Below are positions 21,528 through 33,645 of a stretch of DNA of 64,000 nt, piece after piece. The notes beneath the pieces were generated by a model. It had not been told where the DNA came from. It saw only the letters and a list, made by a program, of their open reading frames with translations, and made no database searches. The position numbers and the translations under genes are program-made. Numbering within the stretch: position 1 is the stretch's first letter; each line of letters starts with the position of its first letter. Source of the DNA: Melampsora larici-populina 98AG31. Its lineage: Eukaryota; Basidiomycota; Pucciniomycetes; Pucciniales; Melampsoraceae. The stretch is taken from positions 475,513-539,512 of the forward strand of contig NW_006768794.1 of assembly GCF_000204055.1 (NCBI RefSeq), given 5' to 3'.

Positions 21528-21557
21528 TCTTGACCACGTATGACGATGAAAATGAAG

Positions 21558-21565
21558 TATATATA
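21558..21565 (-). promoter_or_regulatory. TATA-like box
   Basis: TATATATA lies 31 bp upstream of ATG 21527. This supports that ATG as the start, with a very short leader, and argues against the longer version starting at 21623. Confidence 0.45.
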
Positions 21566-21623
21566 GTCCAAGAGTTTGGCACAGTAGGTCGAAGAAAGTG
21601 CCGATGGTGTGTTTGAAGTTCAA

Positions 21624-22645
21624 TGAATTTTTGGAAGTCGAGAAATGGGAATCAAACAGTGCGAGGGGGGAATAGACAAACGAGAGGATGAAGGGGTAGA
21701 TGAAAGGAACATGCTCATATAGAAGAGCACCTATTATCGAACGCGTCTTGAAGTTTGAATGACTACGGCGTTGCTCTCGCTCTCGGCTGAGCCTTTTCGT
21801 CGAGAACGGCCCCCGTAATTTTCTTGACCCTCCTCCTTCTCGGAATTAAGCTTCGTCTTTATGATGAGTGATAAGTTTGTGTAGGCGGGTTCCAAATAAA
21901 GTTCGTGATATCAAAGTTTTACCAAATGTAAAACCCTTTCAGAATTCCGATCGCCTCACGTATGGCCTGCTCATTTTGATCACTGATACATAATTCCTCG
22001 CCTCCCACCCCCAAGAAAAAAAGTCCTGCGTTTTTGCGGGATTAAATGATTTTTGAATACTTTGAAAGTAACCTTGAATCTCAAACGCATTTACGAAGCA
22101 AGTCACAAATTTCCTTTACAAACAAACTCATTGGGCCTCGGGCCTTTGGCGAGGTGGGACTTGGTTAAACTCATCAGAGTCTCACGCTGTGCCGCTCGCG
22201 ACCGAGCCCCAGGACTTGGTGAAGTTTGCTTTACGAAGCTCCGACAGGCTCCGAGCACATTTCTCCGCTCAACCTGCATTGAAATTCGTCTGAAGACTTG
22301 CTTCAGCATCCTCTGTTTCTCTTTCAAACCTTTTCTCACTTTTCTCTTCTGAGTCTACGTACAAAGATAATTGCACGTCATGTTAGACTTGTTTGATACC
22401 AGATTTGAGTTGAACTCAAATTGAATACATAAATTGCAAAATACATTTTGTATAATGAAAAATTTAAGAATGGGCAATCATTTCAACTTTCATTTCCCAC
22501 TTTTGTGTCATCCTATCACCGGTGCATCCGATATCCTTGAAGTTATTCGTACATTGGGAAACCACTCCACCCGATACATTCGGGATTGGCTTCTTCCTTA
22601 CGATATTCAGCTGAGGAAATAGCGAAAGAAAAGGAAAAAATAGAG
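21624..22645. other. Divergent promoter region
   Basis: Intergenic between the minus-strand secreted-protein gene and the plus-strand GNAT gene. A GC-richer stretch lies at 22130-22270. No gene recognised. Confidence 0.45.
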
Positions 22646-23619
22646 ATGCATAATACGGACTTATCCAATACTAAAGAAGAGGTACTTCAGCATTCTTTGA
22701 TACTTGAAAGTTGTGCACACTTGGTTAAGAAATTAGAAAGTGCTCTGATATCCTTTCGTTTCAGTCTTCCATCACCTTTTTAACTTCAAAGGATGAAGAA
22801 AAGTTCGACATCTGTAAACGCATTCGATTTGAGGTAAGTTGAACATTGAATGAAAAAAGAGAGAAAAACACCCGCACAAAATCAAATGTGAAACTTACTC
22901 CATCAACTTTGTCTGTGGTGGTTTTGATTATCTTTTCCCCTCGTCATTGTATAATTTTTTATCAATCTCAATAATTTTTGTCATATCAATAGGTTTTTGT
23001 ACAAGAGCAAGGGTTTAAAGCAGAAGATGAATTTGACGAGTGAGTCTCGGTGTAGTTATTCTCAATAATCGCAATTTCGATCGTCGTGCATAATCCAAAA
23101 GTCTTTCCAATCACGCACTCCGAATTCTCCTCCAGATTCCTCATATGAAGCCAAATAACTAATGCTTAAATTCAATTGGAAACCTAGTCTAGATGATCAT
23201 ACGACCCATGTGATCTTATCCAGCCATTCAATTCCAGTAGGCACCTTACGTTTCACAACACAACCAAAGATCAAATTATCCAGAATTGCAATCTTGAAGT
23301 CTTATAGAGGCAAAGGTTTAGGTTCAAAATTTATAAAGTTGATGGAAGATCATTTTTTAAAATCAGATTCAAATCAATTCAAAATTTCATTACATTCACA
23401 AGTCCGAGCAATCAAATTTTATGAGAAACTTGATTTTGTTGCTTTTGGTGAAACTTTCTTGGGTACGTCATCAAGCCATTCTCTTCGTTTGATTATTCAG
23501 TTCTACGCTCATTTGGTTATATTATTGTTTAATTTTATTCTCAATGTGATCCCAATTTCCAAGAGGACGGCATGCCTCATCAATTGATGATCAAAGAGTA
23601 CAACACACCGCTTCAATAA
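22646..23619 (+). CDS. GNAT-family N-acetyltransferase (five exons)
   Basis: Predicted exons are 22646-22681, 22765-22833, 22993-23039, 23188-23462 and 23564-23619. All junctions are GT/AG with matching phase, giving 160 aa. The N-terminal RIRFEVFVQEQGFKAEDEFD is the hallmark opening of a GNAT subgroup (RxxVFVxEQGF...E.D). The core has VGTLRF (beta 4), then the acetyl-CoA loop SYRGKGLGSKFI (the R/Q-x-x-G-x-G/A motif), then RAIKFYEKLDFVAFGETF (motif B, typical AxxFYxxxGF) and the closing EDGMPHQLMIKEY. It would transfer an acetyl group from acetyl-CoA to a small molecule or protein amine; the substrate cannot be told from sequence. The first exon is short and rests on splice phase only, so the N-terminus is the least certain part. 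Confidence 0.88.
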
Positions 23620-25012
23620 TTATAGGATTACTTCTTGCAAGAATATCAACAATCCAAAGTATCAGAGAGAACCTAGCGCCATTATTATATGGTCAGGTGA
23701 TTGGGCATCTCAGAGTTAAAGGTAACATGAAATGATTTTGTAGTGTACAAGTCCTTGAATTGTAACTTTAGAAGGCTTTGGTTGTTTTCTTAGTCCTTCA
23801 AGTTTTGTTGAAGAAAAATTCAAACTTCATGGGATATATTGATGTCAAAGCCCTGAGATGGCATAAACAGAAGATGAAGTACATGTTACATTCCATACAT
23901 GAGGACAACAGTTCTCAACAATAGGAATTTGACTGTTGTGAAGGATTGCAATGGTAATTGTCACCATGTCCATCTCCGTGTAGTACCTCAATGTGTACAC
24001 ACCAAGAGGTTTGAAATAGATCATGAAGAGGTCTTCTTGTGATTTCAGACTGTTAGACTGTGCTGGTAACCAGACTTCTCCTTCCAAACAACATAAGGGA
24101 ACCAAGTGGTCCTCAATGCAGAGTTTGCTTGTCTCCATTCAAAAAGACAGCCTTAAAGAGTGTGTTGCCACACCTCAACAGTATGTTACTTCCACAAGAT
24201 CACAAATCAATCTTGTACAAGCACTACAACTCAGAATGATTCCTTTACAAGTCATATATATTCCACTTGAATCACCTGAACATGTGTTTGTCCAACATTA
24301 ATTGTCTGTATCAGGCTTGATATAATGTGATAATGATACAATTATCTCTTCAAAAGTTTGGAATTCTGATCACTGGAAACCGGGGCTCCAGTAATTTCAC
24401 TGAAAAGCCTCAACTTCTTTGGTCCACACTCATCTTTTGGGATTGACCAAAGCAGTTTGCCAATCACTTTGCTAGTTTCACAAAATTTTCACTGGAAATG
24501 TTTTATATGGGTTTGAAAGCATTTAAGAAATCACTTTTTGAAAGTGAAGAAGTTCACATAATTTAACTGTTCTAGGTGGATGGAAACATGATTTAGAAAA
24601 TAAAGGTGAATCTAAAGGTGATTGACCGGGTATAGATACTACCATGAGGAGTTCATCCAAAGTACACCAAAGCTTACCTACTGGTACAAACACATTGATG
24701 AAGAATGCTAACCATATGATATCAATCTTGTCTTCAATACAGATCTTTGGATAAGGTCAAAGAACACCAAACTTCAAACTCATTGTCTATAAGTTCAGAC
24801 TTCACTGCTCAATGCATGCCTTGGTTTATCACACTTCTAAGGCTACAATTCTTTGAAGCAATTCATCATGTTTTGTTTTTTTGATAAGTTTACTACTTTC
24901 ATGGAAAAAAATTCCATTAATACAAATCATTAAATATCTGATTGGATATAGTTCTGCTCAGTTATCTACTTGTCTGGATAAGCAAATCACATGTAATATG
25001 TACTGTAGCTTT
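23620..25012. other. Intergenic, nothing recognised
   Basis: Includes frames of 90-97 codons on opposite strands over 23845-24301, without a family motif. The word GTTCTGCTCAGTTATCT near 24950 also occurs near 17370, suggesting scattered repeat remnants. Confidence 0.4.
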
Positions 25013-25020
25013 GTTCAGAT

Positions 25021-25395
25021 TAGGGCTGTGGCCCGGACCTGCAAACTCGGGGCCGGCCTTGCGACCAGACCCGGACCTGATGTGACCTGATGGCTCCCCA
25101 AAACAACTCAGCTCACTGAGGGCAAGGCCAGAAGTTGAGCCCCAAGGCTTGGTAGGGGCAATGGGTGATGATCAGCTGGCAGGTAAGTTGTATCACAGCT
25201 GGTTTTCATTCAAACATTGTTTATTAATAGGCTTAGTGACAAGAAAACCAATGCTGACCTGGTGGGGTCAGGCGCCCGAGACGTCTGCAGGGCCTTTTTG
25301 GAGCATTGCCAGGCTAGGTCTTGTGGCCCTGCGACCGGCCATGTGGACCATTGAGACATGGTTGCGGTCGGGGTTGTGCCCGGGCCACAGCCCTG
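25021..25395. mobile_element. hAT-type MITE, 375 bp
   Basis: The terminal inverted repeats are TAGGGCTGTGGCCCGG and CCGGGCCACAGCCCTG. The flanks carry the same 8-bp word GTTCAGAT at 25013-25020 and 25396-25403. The 8-bp duplication fits the hAT nTnnnnAn preference, and YAGGG ends are typical of hAT. The GC-rich interior encodes nothing convincing. Confidence 0.88.
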
Positions 25396-25403
25396 GTTCA
25401 GAT

Positions 25404-27488
25404 TGATACAAGTGTTTTAAAAAGTTGACTTGTATTTACAAGTGCATTCGGAAAACATATGACACATTTACTCCGCCGGCCCCAACTAATGTGTTGTATA
25501 TTTTCCAAATGCACTTGTACATACATCACAATCACTACTTGTGAAATATTCATAAAGCAGTGTAACAGGAACAGAAGGGGAATCTGGTCCCTAGGACCCA
25601 TATCCCTATCTGGGAACCTCTTTAATACTGACAGTGGCTACATTCAAAATTTGTAATGTGGGCATGATTTTTGAATGCCTGCATCCAATTTTGTGGGAAA
25701 AACCCATGTAGGCCCTGTTTTTGGCAGAGCCAGAGCCTACATGGGTTTTCTTTGGGCCACAAATAGTGGACTTTTTTAAAAACTTGATTTCTCAATTTTG
25801 GAACTGGTTCTTTTTGTAAATTCCTATAATATTTTGTTGTTTGATTTTCCTTTTCACTTTAACTTTATTTTACATTACATATTTAATGTTGATCAAGTAG
25901 CAAGCTTTAAATTTCTTCAAGTTTGATCAAATCAAATCAAACAAAACAAAAAATTAATCAATTTCAATCAAACTTTACTAAGTCCAAAATCATGCCAGGG
26001 TTTTACATTGCAAGGAATGATAGATCATGATTATTCCAATTCCCATTGAAGTAAGACAGATTCAAAATTCATGCCAACACCTTCTGCTGATCTTTGTGTT
26101 AAGAATAGGAATTGAAGTTTTGAATGATTTTTAGAACTCATCATTATTTAAGATCAATACTTATAATCTTTTACGCCACCAGAATTTAAGAAGTGAAGGT
26201 TTGCTTTGAAATCATTCTTGGGTTACTACCCCTCAGCATGACAAGGATCCAAAGAAGAAAGATTGAGAGAATCAAAATCATTTCAGTCTGCAAGTTAGGT
26301 CTCACAAGCTTGGAGATAGAAGGAGTCATACTATAAATGTCAGATTCTATAAACTAGACCAAAAAATGTCAGACCATCAAACAGGTTATCCTTCACCGCT
26401 TGTTGAAAACGAGCCACCGATCTCATGGTGCTAAGGATGATAATGTCTTGTGACTGCATTAGATTTACTTAAATCAAGCTTGAAGTATGTATGTAGAATC
26501 CTTTGAAAAATTGGTGAAGCTCTTACTGCAATCTTAAGTTTAATAACATGATCAAAAGAAAAATCTCAGTGAAAGATACAATTGAACGAGAAACCACACT
26601 GTCAGAACCGTTACAGAGGTTCAAAGTGACGATGTGATTCAGTGATTGCAATCAAACTCAATGCTTGAATTAAATTCAATTTCCACCCAACTAAGAAAAG
26701 TTCATTAGTTTTGAGAAGATGGTGCTAGATCGAAACTGGAAGTGGGATTGATTGAGCTGCTTGGATTTGTTTTGATGAATTCTTTGTCAAAACTTAATTC
26801 ATCTTTGGAGTATGTCTAATTGTACAACAAAGCTCCTAACTTACCTTTTCAAGACCATCTTTTTCTGGTGGTACAAACTACTTTTTTTGCAAGGGAACCC
26901 TGAACTGGAGTGTGAATGAATACATGCAACACCTGCTTGCTTGCTTTGTAACTCTTTCTAGCAAATTTTTCTATCACGGCTGGGTCAATTTGGTGATTTA
27001 AAATATCTCGAGAGGGCTTGGTATGATTCAAAAGTCAGACACATTAGGTCTGGTGTAAATGATTGGACCGGGGGCAAAACAGCAATAGGTGTCAAAATTC
27101 AAATAGATGTTTTTATCAAATCATCCTTGCTAAGGCAAATTCTGTTCTAGATACAACAAGTTGAGTGTCTGAGAATCCTTCAATAGTTATCAAATAGGCT
27201 TGGTGGACCGCACTGAGTCTGTGCTTGTATGGTTGTGAGGCTCTCAAAAAAATCAATGAAGTTGACTCAAAGAGTGGGAAGAGCTGCAGCCATTTGGCTA
27301 ACTGACTATCCGAATTCAGCTGTTGAGAATCCTCACCATACTATCCTCAAACTGTTTTCATAAGTTAAAGTACCTATGTAGTCTCTGATGACAAGTAGCT
27401 CATTGAATTACCTAGCAAACACACTTAAAAATTATCCGCAACAAACAATAACAAGTTATCAATAAAGCAGACCCAAAATGAATAACAA
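25404..27488. other. Intergenic with two small hairpins
   Basis: Near 25432-25520 a roughly 35-bp palindrome has arms containing TACAAGTGCATT and AATGCACTTGTA. At about 25700-25755 AACCCATGTAGGC and GCCTACATGGGTT form another. The rest is AT-rich DNA without recognisable genes. Confidence 0.45.
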
Positions 27489-28678
27489 AAGGATCCCACT
27501 ATTTAGCGCCCCCTTGGCTGATATCCGGAGCCCCCCGGGTTTTCACCAAAACCCGTGTGACCCGCTGACACCCGACTATTTTCAGCCTATATTTTGCACA
27601 GTCGGACCTCGAGGGCTCCCTAAGAGGGCACAAACTCGCAAATGAGCCCCAATTAATCGTTAGTTGACCTATTTGGTGCCCTTCCATCCTTGATGGGGCT
27701 GCGAGATGAACTAACTGTTAGAGATCCAACTACTAGAGATATGCAAATTGTTCATGATCCTCTTGTGGTCTGGAATCATCTCAAAGTTTTTCACTTCAAC
27801 TCTTACAAGGCTAAAGCTCAAGCATATCGAGCTCGCTCTGCAAACCATGTCACAAATCAGATCAGACAGCTTGAAAGTTCATATCAATGAATTTTCTTCC
27901 TTACTTTGTGAATTCAATAAATCAGGATTGATAGTCTGTTTCTTATGTTGGACACTCTACACTTGTGGTATGTTTGTTTTTGTAGTTTGTGTCCTTTTGT
28001 TTTGTTTTGTTTTCTGCCTCTGTTATGATGAGTAATGATATTGTCCTCTTCGACAAGATCCAATCCTTCAGGCAAGACTGGATTATCCTTGAATCGATAC
28101 TTACGAACTTGAAATAAGACTTCAATCATGTATTGAACTCGTTTGCTAATGGTAGCTTCATGTAAGATTAAACGGAATCGTTCATAAACACTGTTATTGG
28201 CTTTAGGTTCAGCCTCCGAAAATAAAGCAACAACTTCTTTGGTGAAACCGACCGCAATCTGGACTGAATCATCAGTGGGGTTTTCAAGTAAAGGAATGAT
28301 CATCTCAAAAGCTAGGAGATGATGAGCGACTTGTTGGTTGACTAATTGAGATATGTTTATGCAATGCATACGGTCTTGTGTGTTCATCGAGCTCAGCTTG
28401 TCGCACTTTTATCGAAGTGACAATGGCTCTGTATCGACTTCGCTTACTTCAGATAGTTAGATGGGTGTTGTCTACATGTACAAAAGAGGAAACCCTTGAC
28501 TGAACAAGATCAATGGAGGATAAATAGAGGAGATGAAGTAAAGATCGTGGGTGCCCCTTATGATCAAATAAGGAGCCCCTTTTTGTAGGAAGGGGCGCCA
28601 GAAAGGTTTGTAGCCTGGTGTCCGACCCGAGAAGGGGCGCCGGATACTGCTCCGAGGGCGCTAAATAGTGGGATCCTT
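27489..28678. mobile_element. Terminal-inverted-repeat element carrying a CWC22 gene fragment (Pack-type), 1.19 kb
   Basis: The left end AAGGATCCCACTATTTAGCG and the right end (its complement, closing GGGATCCTT) pair for 23 bp perfectly and about 45 bp imperfectly (through TATCCGG.GCCCC). Further GGCGCCCCTT/GGGGCTCC words are scattered subterminally. No clear target duplication is visible in the A-rich flanks, so the superfamily is not assigned. The interior contains part of a conserved splicing gene on the minus strand and a 66-codon plus-strand frame (27690-27890) I do not recognise. This is the organisation of Pack-MULE-like elements that capture host gene pieces. Confidence 0.72.
28028..28387 (-). 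pseudogene. CWC22: Fragment of pre-mRNA splicing factor CWC22 (MIF4G region)
   Basis: The minus-strand frame reads ISQLVNQQVAHHLLAFEM, ENPTDDSVQIAVGFTKEV, PKANNSVYERFRLILHEATI, RVQYMIEVLFQVRK, and DNPVLPEGLDLVEEDNIITH. This is the well-conserved stretch of CWC22 leading from its MIF4G domain to the DLVEE linker. CWC22 is a spliceosomal protein that holds eIF4A3 and seeds exon-junction complexes. About 110 of more than 500 residues are present, and the reading then runs into unrelated sequence (GRKQNKTKGHKL). It lies entirely inside the terminal repeats of a mobile element, so it is interpreted as a captured fragment and not the cellular gene. It has no internal stop and shows several non-consensus substitutions. 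Confidence 0.85.
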
Positions 28679-28790
28679 AAAAAAGACTCTAAGATTTCCG
28701 AACAGCTACATCCACCCCGAGGTCCTAGAATTGGAAATGGAAAGAAATCAGTACACAACTCATAAGAATGAAAGGGAAGAAGTTCCCACC

Positions 28791-29482
28791 TTAATTCAAT
28801 GGAACAAAGCCTAAGATGTTTTCATCTACATTCAACGCACAAAATTGAGCTGTAATTGAAATCGAGCAAAATCAAACAAATCAGTAAATGATCAAATGAG
28901 AAGAGGAAGGGAAAGAGAAGGAGGAGGAGAAGGAGACATACATGGTGAAGAGGTAGTGTCTGAGAGGTCGAATAGAACAAAGGGCCTCGATAATTCGACT
29001 TCAGATGATTCAGAGACCTCGAATAATTGAATCGGGGGTACATATTCTCTAAGACGAGGTTCATAGATAGTACGAAGAAAGTCGGGGTCCTGTTTGGGAA
29101 AAGGTGGTGGTAAGTTGGTCAAAGGAGGTTCAGTAGGACGAGTAACGTTAATCAAAGGAGCCCATAAACAAGCGATAGGTGGAGAGATGGCGGGATAAAA
29201 TCGATGGAGAGGAAGGTCGAGATCTTGGTTACGAGAGCGACGATCCATCATCCAGGATAAGAAATCAATGAAGGAAGAGTAGAGAAAGTAGAAGAGAGGA
29301 AAGGTGAAGGTGGTAAAGATGATGTCGAAGACAAAGACGGTGAAAAAGTTGGTGACAGGATGAAGTTCGAGATGACCAAAGTTTAATAAGGCGGCGTGAA
29401 GACAGAAGGACACAACCAAATAGAATGGAAAAGCGAGAAGACTATCACGAAAGGAAATCCTTTTAAACTGGGGAAGAGGCAT
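28791..29482 (-). CDS. Predicted two-TM membrane protein (two exons)
   Basis: Exon 1 is 29482-28942 and exon 2 is 28849-28791. The intron (GTATGT...TTACAG, 92 nt) joins in phase and gives 199 aa. Near the N-terminus two hydrophobic stretches occur: SLLAFPFYLVVSFCLHAALL (about residues 14-33) and FFTVFVFDIIFTTFTFPLFY (about residues 47-66). A soluble Pro-rich tail of about 120 residues follows, probably cytosolic. The PF-rich second span resembles the general look of small membrane proteins such as the Mpv17/PMP22 group, but I cannot support a family assignment. Without splicing the frame would end after a Pro/Ser-rich tail at 28892. Confidence 0.62.
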
Positions 29483-32400
29483 CTTTGAAATCGGAGGAGT
29501 TTGTTAAGTGAGATTGGAAGTGAAAGGGGGATTGGAGGAATGGAATCGGGGGTTGGTGGTACGGATGATGAAGTGAAATTTGGATCTCTCTGAAAGATGA
29601 ACGGTATTTGTATGGCTCAGATACTGAGTTGCCGGATCAGCTTCAACGCGCGTCACGTGAGTCATTATCTTTGTTTGGATCATAAAGCTTATATACGCGC
29701 GACAAAATACATATGTACTGATTGACGCAAGCTGATCAGTCTGTGTCAGATAGAAAGATAATATGATTAAGGTAATATAGTCGCCCCTTCTCTACCTCAC
29801 TTGTTGATACCCACCTCCAACTTGCGTCAATCCACTCTCTTCATGAATTTTGATAATTCAAACTCTTCGAGTTCAGAGGTTGAAAAACAGGCTTTAATCG
29901 AGCGAGCGTTTTATCTGCCTCTGTCTACAGTTAGGACCTTCCTTTCTGGCAACTGTCTTGAGAAAAAGCAAAGACTCATTTCTCTCCCAGTCTCCAGATT
30001 CAACTCATGTTTTGAACATCAAAATCATCTCCGATTCTCACAGGTCCAATAGCTTTTCATTGATTTCCCAAAGATGTAAATGAATGTCGCGTAGCTAGGC
30101 TAAAGATCTATTCTATTTCTGCTTTTTAAATGCTTCTCATGCATATCATAGACCGCGATTTATTCAGCTTCATATTTACAAGGAGATTCGTCAAACAATT
30201 CAAAATCAGCAGATTGCGCCAAAAGCACAATGCCTTTCACTTCAGCAAGGCTTAAGTGTCTCAGCAGTACATGGTTCCTATCCGGGAGCCGCGTCGCTTG
30301 ATCACTATAACTCTCTCTACAATATTTCCAATAAAACCAATGATGAAAACCCAACCATATAGGTGAGGAACTGTGCATGTGTTGCTCTTGGATCTGCCGA
30401 CTTGGTCAGATGGCTGGCCCTCAAGCATTCCACGGTAACGGGTAGTGGGGATTGACAGGGGCAAGGACTCATTCATTTAGTATCAAAATCAATGGCCCTC
30501 ACTTTGACTGAAGTTTATTCCTTAAATTTGGTTTGTACATGATTCTTGGTCAGACTTATCATTCAAGACCACGTTACGCAAACAACACCTGCGGAGGCAA
30601 GATGGAATTTGCTCATACATATATCTATATATGAATTTCATATCCAAGTTACACAACACAATTGGAATCCCCACATTCATTATCTCCTCTTATCAGCCAG
30701 AGAAGCGTTTATTGTTGATTGGAATTATCGTGCAGTTTTCAGAACGGATCGATCTATCGCAGAAGTAAAGAGATAGGTAAGACGAACACAATAGATTTTT
30801 CAAGGTACGACTGTCTCGCATCCCGACTCCATCACAAACCCATAAGAGGTAATCTCATTTATAAGAACTGAAAAGATGGAGAGGTCCATCGGAATACTTG
30901 GTTTTTCCTAGTTTTCTGTCGCGTAGTAAGTCTTTCCATACCGATTGATTAAATCAGATGAATGTTTTTAACAAGGAATGTTATCGATAAGATCTGTAAA
31001 ATTCCTCAAGAAGAAAACAACCCATAGAGCCTTTCATGACACCTCCAGACTTTCTGATCAAACTTCTTGGCTAAATGATACAGTATTAAAATCCTGAATC
31101 TCAGTTTTAAGGTCTACTTTGAAGCAACAACTGGGAAAAACGTCTATGTCTCATAAGAGTTTCCCATTATTTTGGAGAAATTTAAGATTCATCGGATCTT
31201 CTAGGATCTGACTCGGAGTTTCTTGTGGCATTTTGGTGGTATAAAAAAGCGTTTATATCCTCAAAGCTAATCAACTTGAATGAATTGATTTGATCTCAGA
31301 GTCCAGTCAGCTATCTCACATTTCTACCAAACTTCCAAACTGAGACTGGAAGAGGAAATTCTGGGGACTACTTCTGCTTCAGATTTACTTCAAGTTCAAC
31401 ACTTCAGTTTATTGAATACAAGCTTGATGAAGTAATGTGATTTCTATAAGCAGTTCAGCGAGCCTAGTAACACAGAATTGATTTTTGTTGATTAGACTCA
31501 CGAGTCAAGATAATTGAGATCATTGTGATCTTCTCGTCTCAAGAAATCTAAAAAGAAGCCAGGAAATTCTCTGCCTGAACCCAGAATGGTCATCTCCTGT
31601 ATTTTGGTACAGCTCAGTTATGCATCAAAGAATTATAAGTCTCATCGGATTAGCAATCCTAGTGATTATTGCTCGCAGGGAATTCTTCAGTTGGAGCTCG
31701 CTGGTTTGTGAGTTTCAACTCGAATATCTTGTACTGAGTCTCTCATTCTCCAAGATCTCTGCATTCAATCTGATTCACAGATGATTCAACAAATCACAGC
31801 CCTACGCTAGATGATGTAGTACAATGATGTGTTAGTTGCCCTTTCTAATTGACAAGGTATAGACGAGTTTAAGAGGAAGCAAAGGATTTTCCGCTAAGAT
31901 TTCCGATCACACGGACTCCGAATTCTGTTTGCTATTATCTCGGAGCTTTCTTCTTATTGATGCGTATTCAGGCCTAGTTATCACGTAGAAACAATCCAAT
32001 ATGCGATCAAGAGTAGTATGAATGCATCAAAAGTTGATTGATAGCCTTAAGCTGAACGCGTCACAGCTCTTCATCCAAATCCTTCCATCTTCTCTTGGGA
32101 TGCGTTAGACGGGTACATAGGTCATTGAAGATGGGTAATGATTTGTTTTGCTATAAACTGCATGGATTGAGTCCACTCGAGATGTTATGGATTGGTCAAA
32201 TGAGAGATATAGTAAGGGGTTCGTTCAACTTGAGAAGTAAACGGTGAATCATGAATGGATCCAGATGAATGTTAAAATTTGAATGTTTGTTGATTGAGTT
32301 TTTGACCCCTTAACGTCGACTGTCGAGTAAGTACATAGTACTTAAGCTTTTGATGACCATTCAAAAGAAATACCAGCTCAGCAGATTATCATTCAGTAGA

Positions 32401-32705
32401 CACTTCATCAAACCAATCAAGTAAGATGCCAAAATCAAATCAAACCACCAATTCACTCAAACCAGGTTTCTCAACTGGTGGTTCATTTCAAGCTTGTAAG
32501 TTGATATCCTCCTTCAACTCATCGTCCCATAATAAATACACTGACCCAATCTCTTTCATGGTGAGTTTAGTGGCAGTCGAATCGATTGAATCAGATTCAG
32601 AGACTGATTCACAAACCACTCCGATCATTCCATCACATCGAACACCTTCTACTGCCATCTCATGGGATTTTTTTGGTTGATTTGATATATTGTTTTTGGT
32701 TGTAG
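29483..32705. other. Long intergenic region with unassigned open frames
   Basis: Contains an 83-codon plus frame at 29801-30052, a 71-codon minus frame at 30261-30476 with a short hydrophobic stretch (WVFIIGFIGNIV), and a 76-codon plus frame at 30546-30776. None has a recognisable domain or convincing splice partners, so none is called as a gene. 30780-32400 is AT-rich with no gene seen. A frame at 32426-32680 precedes the guanine deaminase remnant and may or may not belong to it. Confidence 0.4.
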
Positions 32706-33645
32706 ATGGATCGGAATGAAACATTTGAACGTTATAAGCGAAATTCGGTGGAGGAACCTATAAAAGATACCATTGAATTCATTGACTATATTCGACAAGA
32801 CTGCGTTCCTGAACTTGAAAAAGCTGATATGTAGGACCTCAATACCTGATCATCCACTCACAGATGGGTCGTTGGCCGATTCAGAATGTTTAGAGAGATC
32901 ACTTTCCAAGAAGGAAGGTTTTTCATCAGCTCTACTTCAACCGATCCTAACGCCTCGATTTGCAATCTCATGTACCGATAAACTCTTACGCCAACTAGGC
33001 CAACTACTCCAATCAGATCCAAGCTTACGATTACAAACTCATCTAAGTGAATCGAAATCAGAAATCTCATTTACCAAATCATTATTCCCTAACATAGAAA
33101 CATATACAGAAATACATGACGAATTCGATTTATTTACATCACCTACGATTTTAGCTCATTGTATACATTTAGAACCGAGTGAAATTGATTTGATTGAGAA
33201 ATGAGAATGTGGATCAAGTCATTGTCCAAGTTTGAATTTTAATTTAAAATCGGGGATCTGTGAAGTGAAAAGTTGATTACAAGATGGAATTGAGAAGATT
33301 GGATTAGGTACAGATGTTTCGGGTGGACATGGGATTGGAATCTTAAGGTGTATAAGAGATGAAATGATGGCTACTAAAGCTTTAGGTTTCCATCAACATC
33401 ATCATGATCCTCCTCTAAAGGAGACTCATGAGATTCAAAACAGTTTACATTCGATTAAGAATTTGTTTTATTTAGCTACTATAGGTGGTGCAAAAGTTTG
33501 TAATCTTGAAGAACGAATTGGTAACTTTATAGTTGGTAAAGAGTTTGATGGGATTATTCTACAAACTGGAGTTTCCTTTGATCCGATCGAAAAGGTTGAA
33601 GATGATGAATTGATTCGATTTGGATTTGAAGGAGTACCAGGATGA
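32706..33645 (+). pseudogene. Guanine deaminase pseudogene (C-terminal half)
   Basis: Guanine deaminase converts guanine to xanthine in purine salvage using a zinc ion in an amidohydrolase barrel. The remnant shows MDRNETFERYKRNS, PILTPRFAISCT, LQTHLSESKSEI, HCIHLEPSEID, SHCPSLNFNLKSGIC and GLGTDVSGGHGIG, which are the family's ordered boxes including metal and substrate ligands. The N-terminal half, with the first HxH zinc motif, is absent. A frameshift lies near 32830-32860. Two in-frame TGA codons occur (33202-33204 and 33271-33273), although the same frame continues through both to 33645. I therefore call it a pseudogene. Neither stop can be removed by a plausible intron without losing the essential HCP box. 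Confidence 0.85.

Noticed and set aside
32822..32864. Very short intron to repair the guanine deaminase frame
   Set aside because: It would be about 34 nt, below credible fungal intron size, and does not give the correct phase. A frameshift is the better reading.
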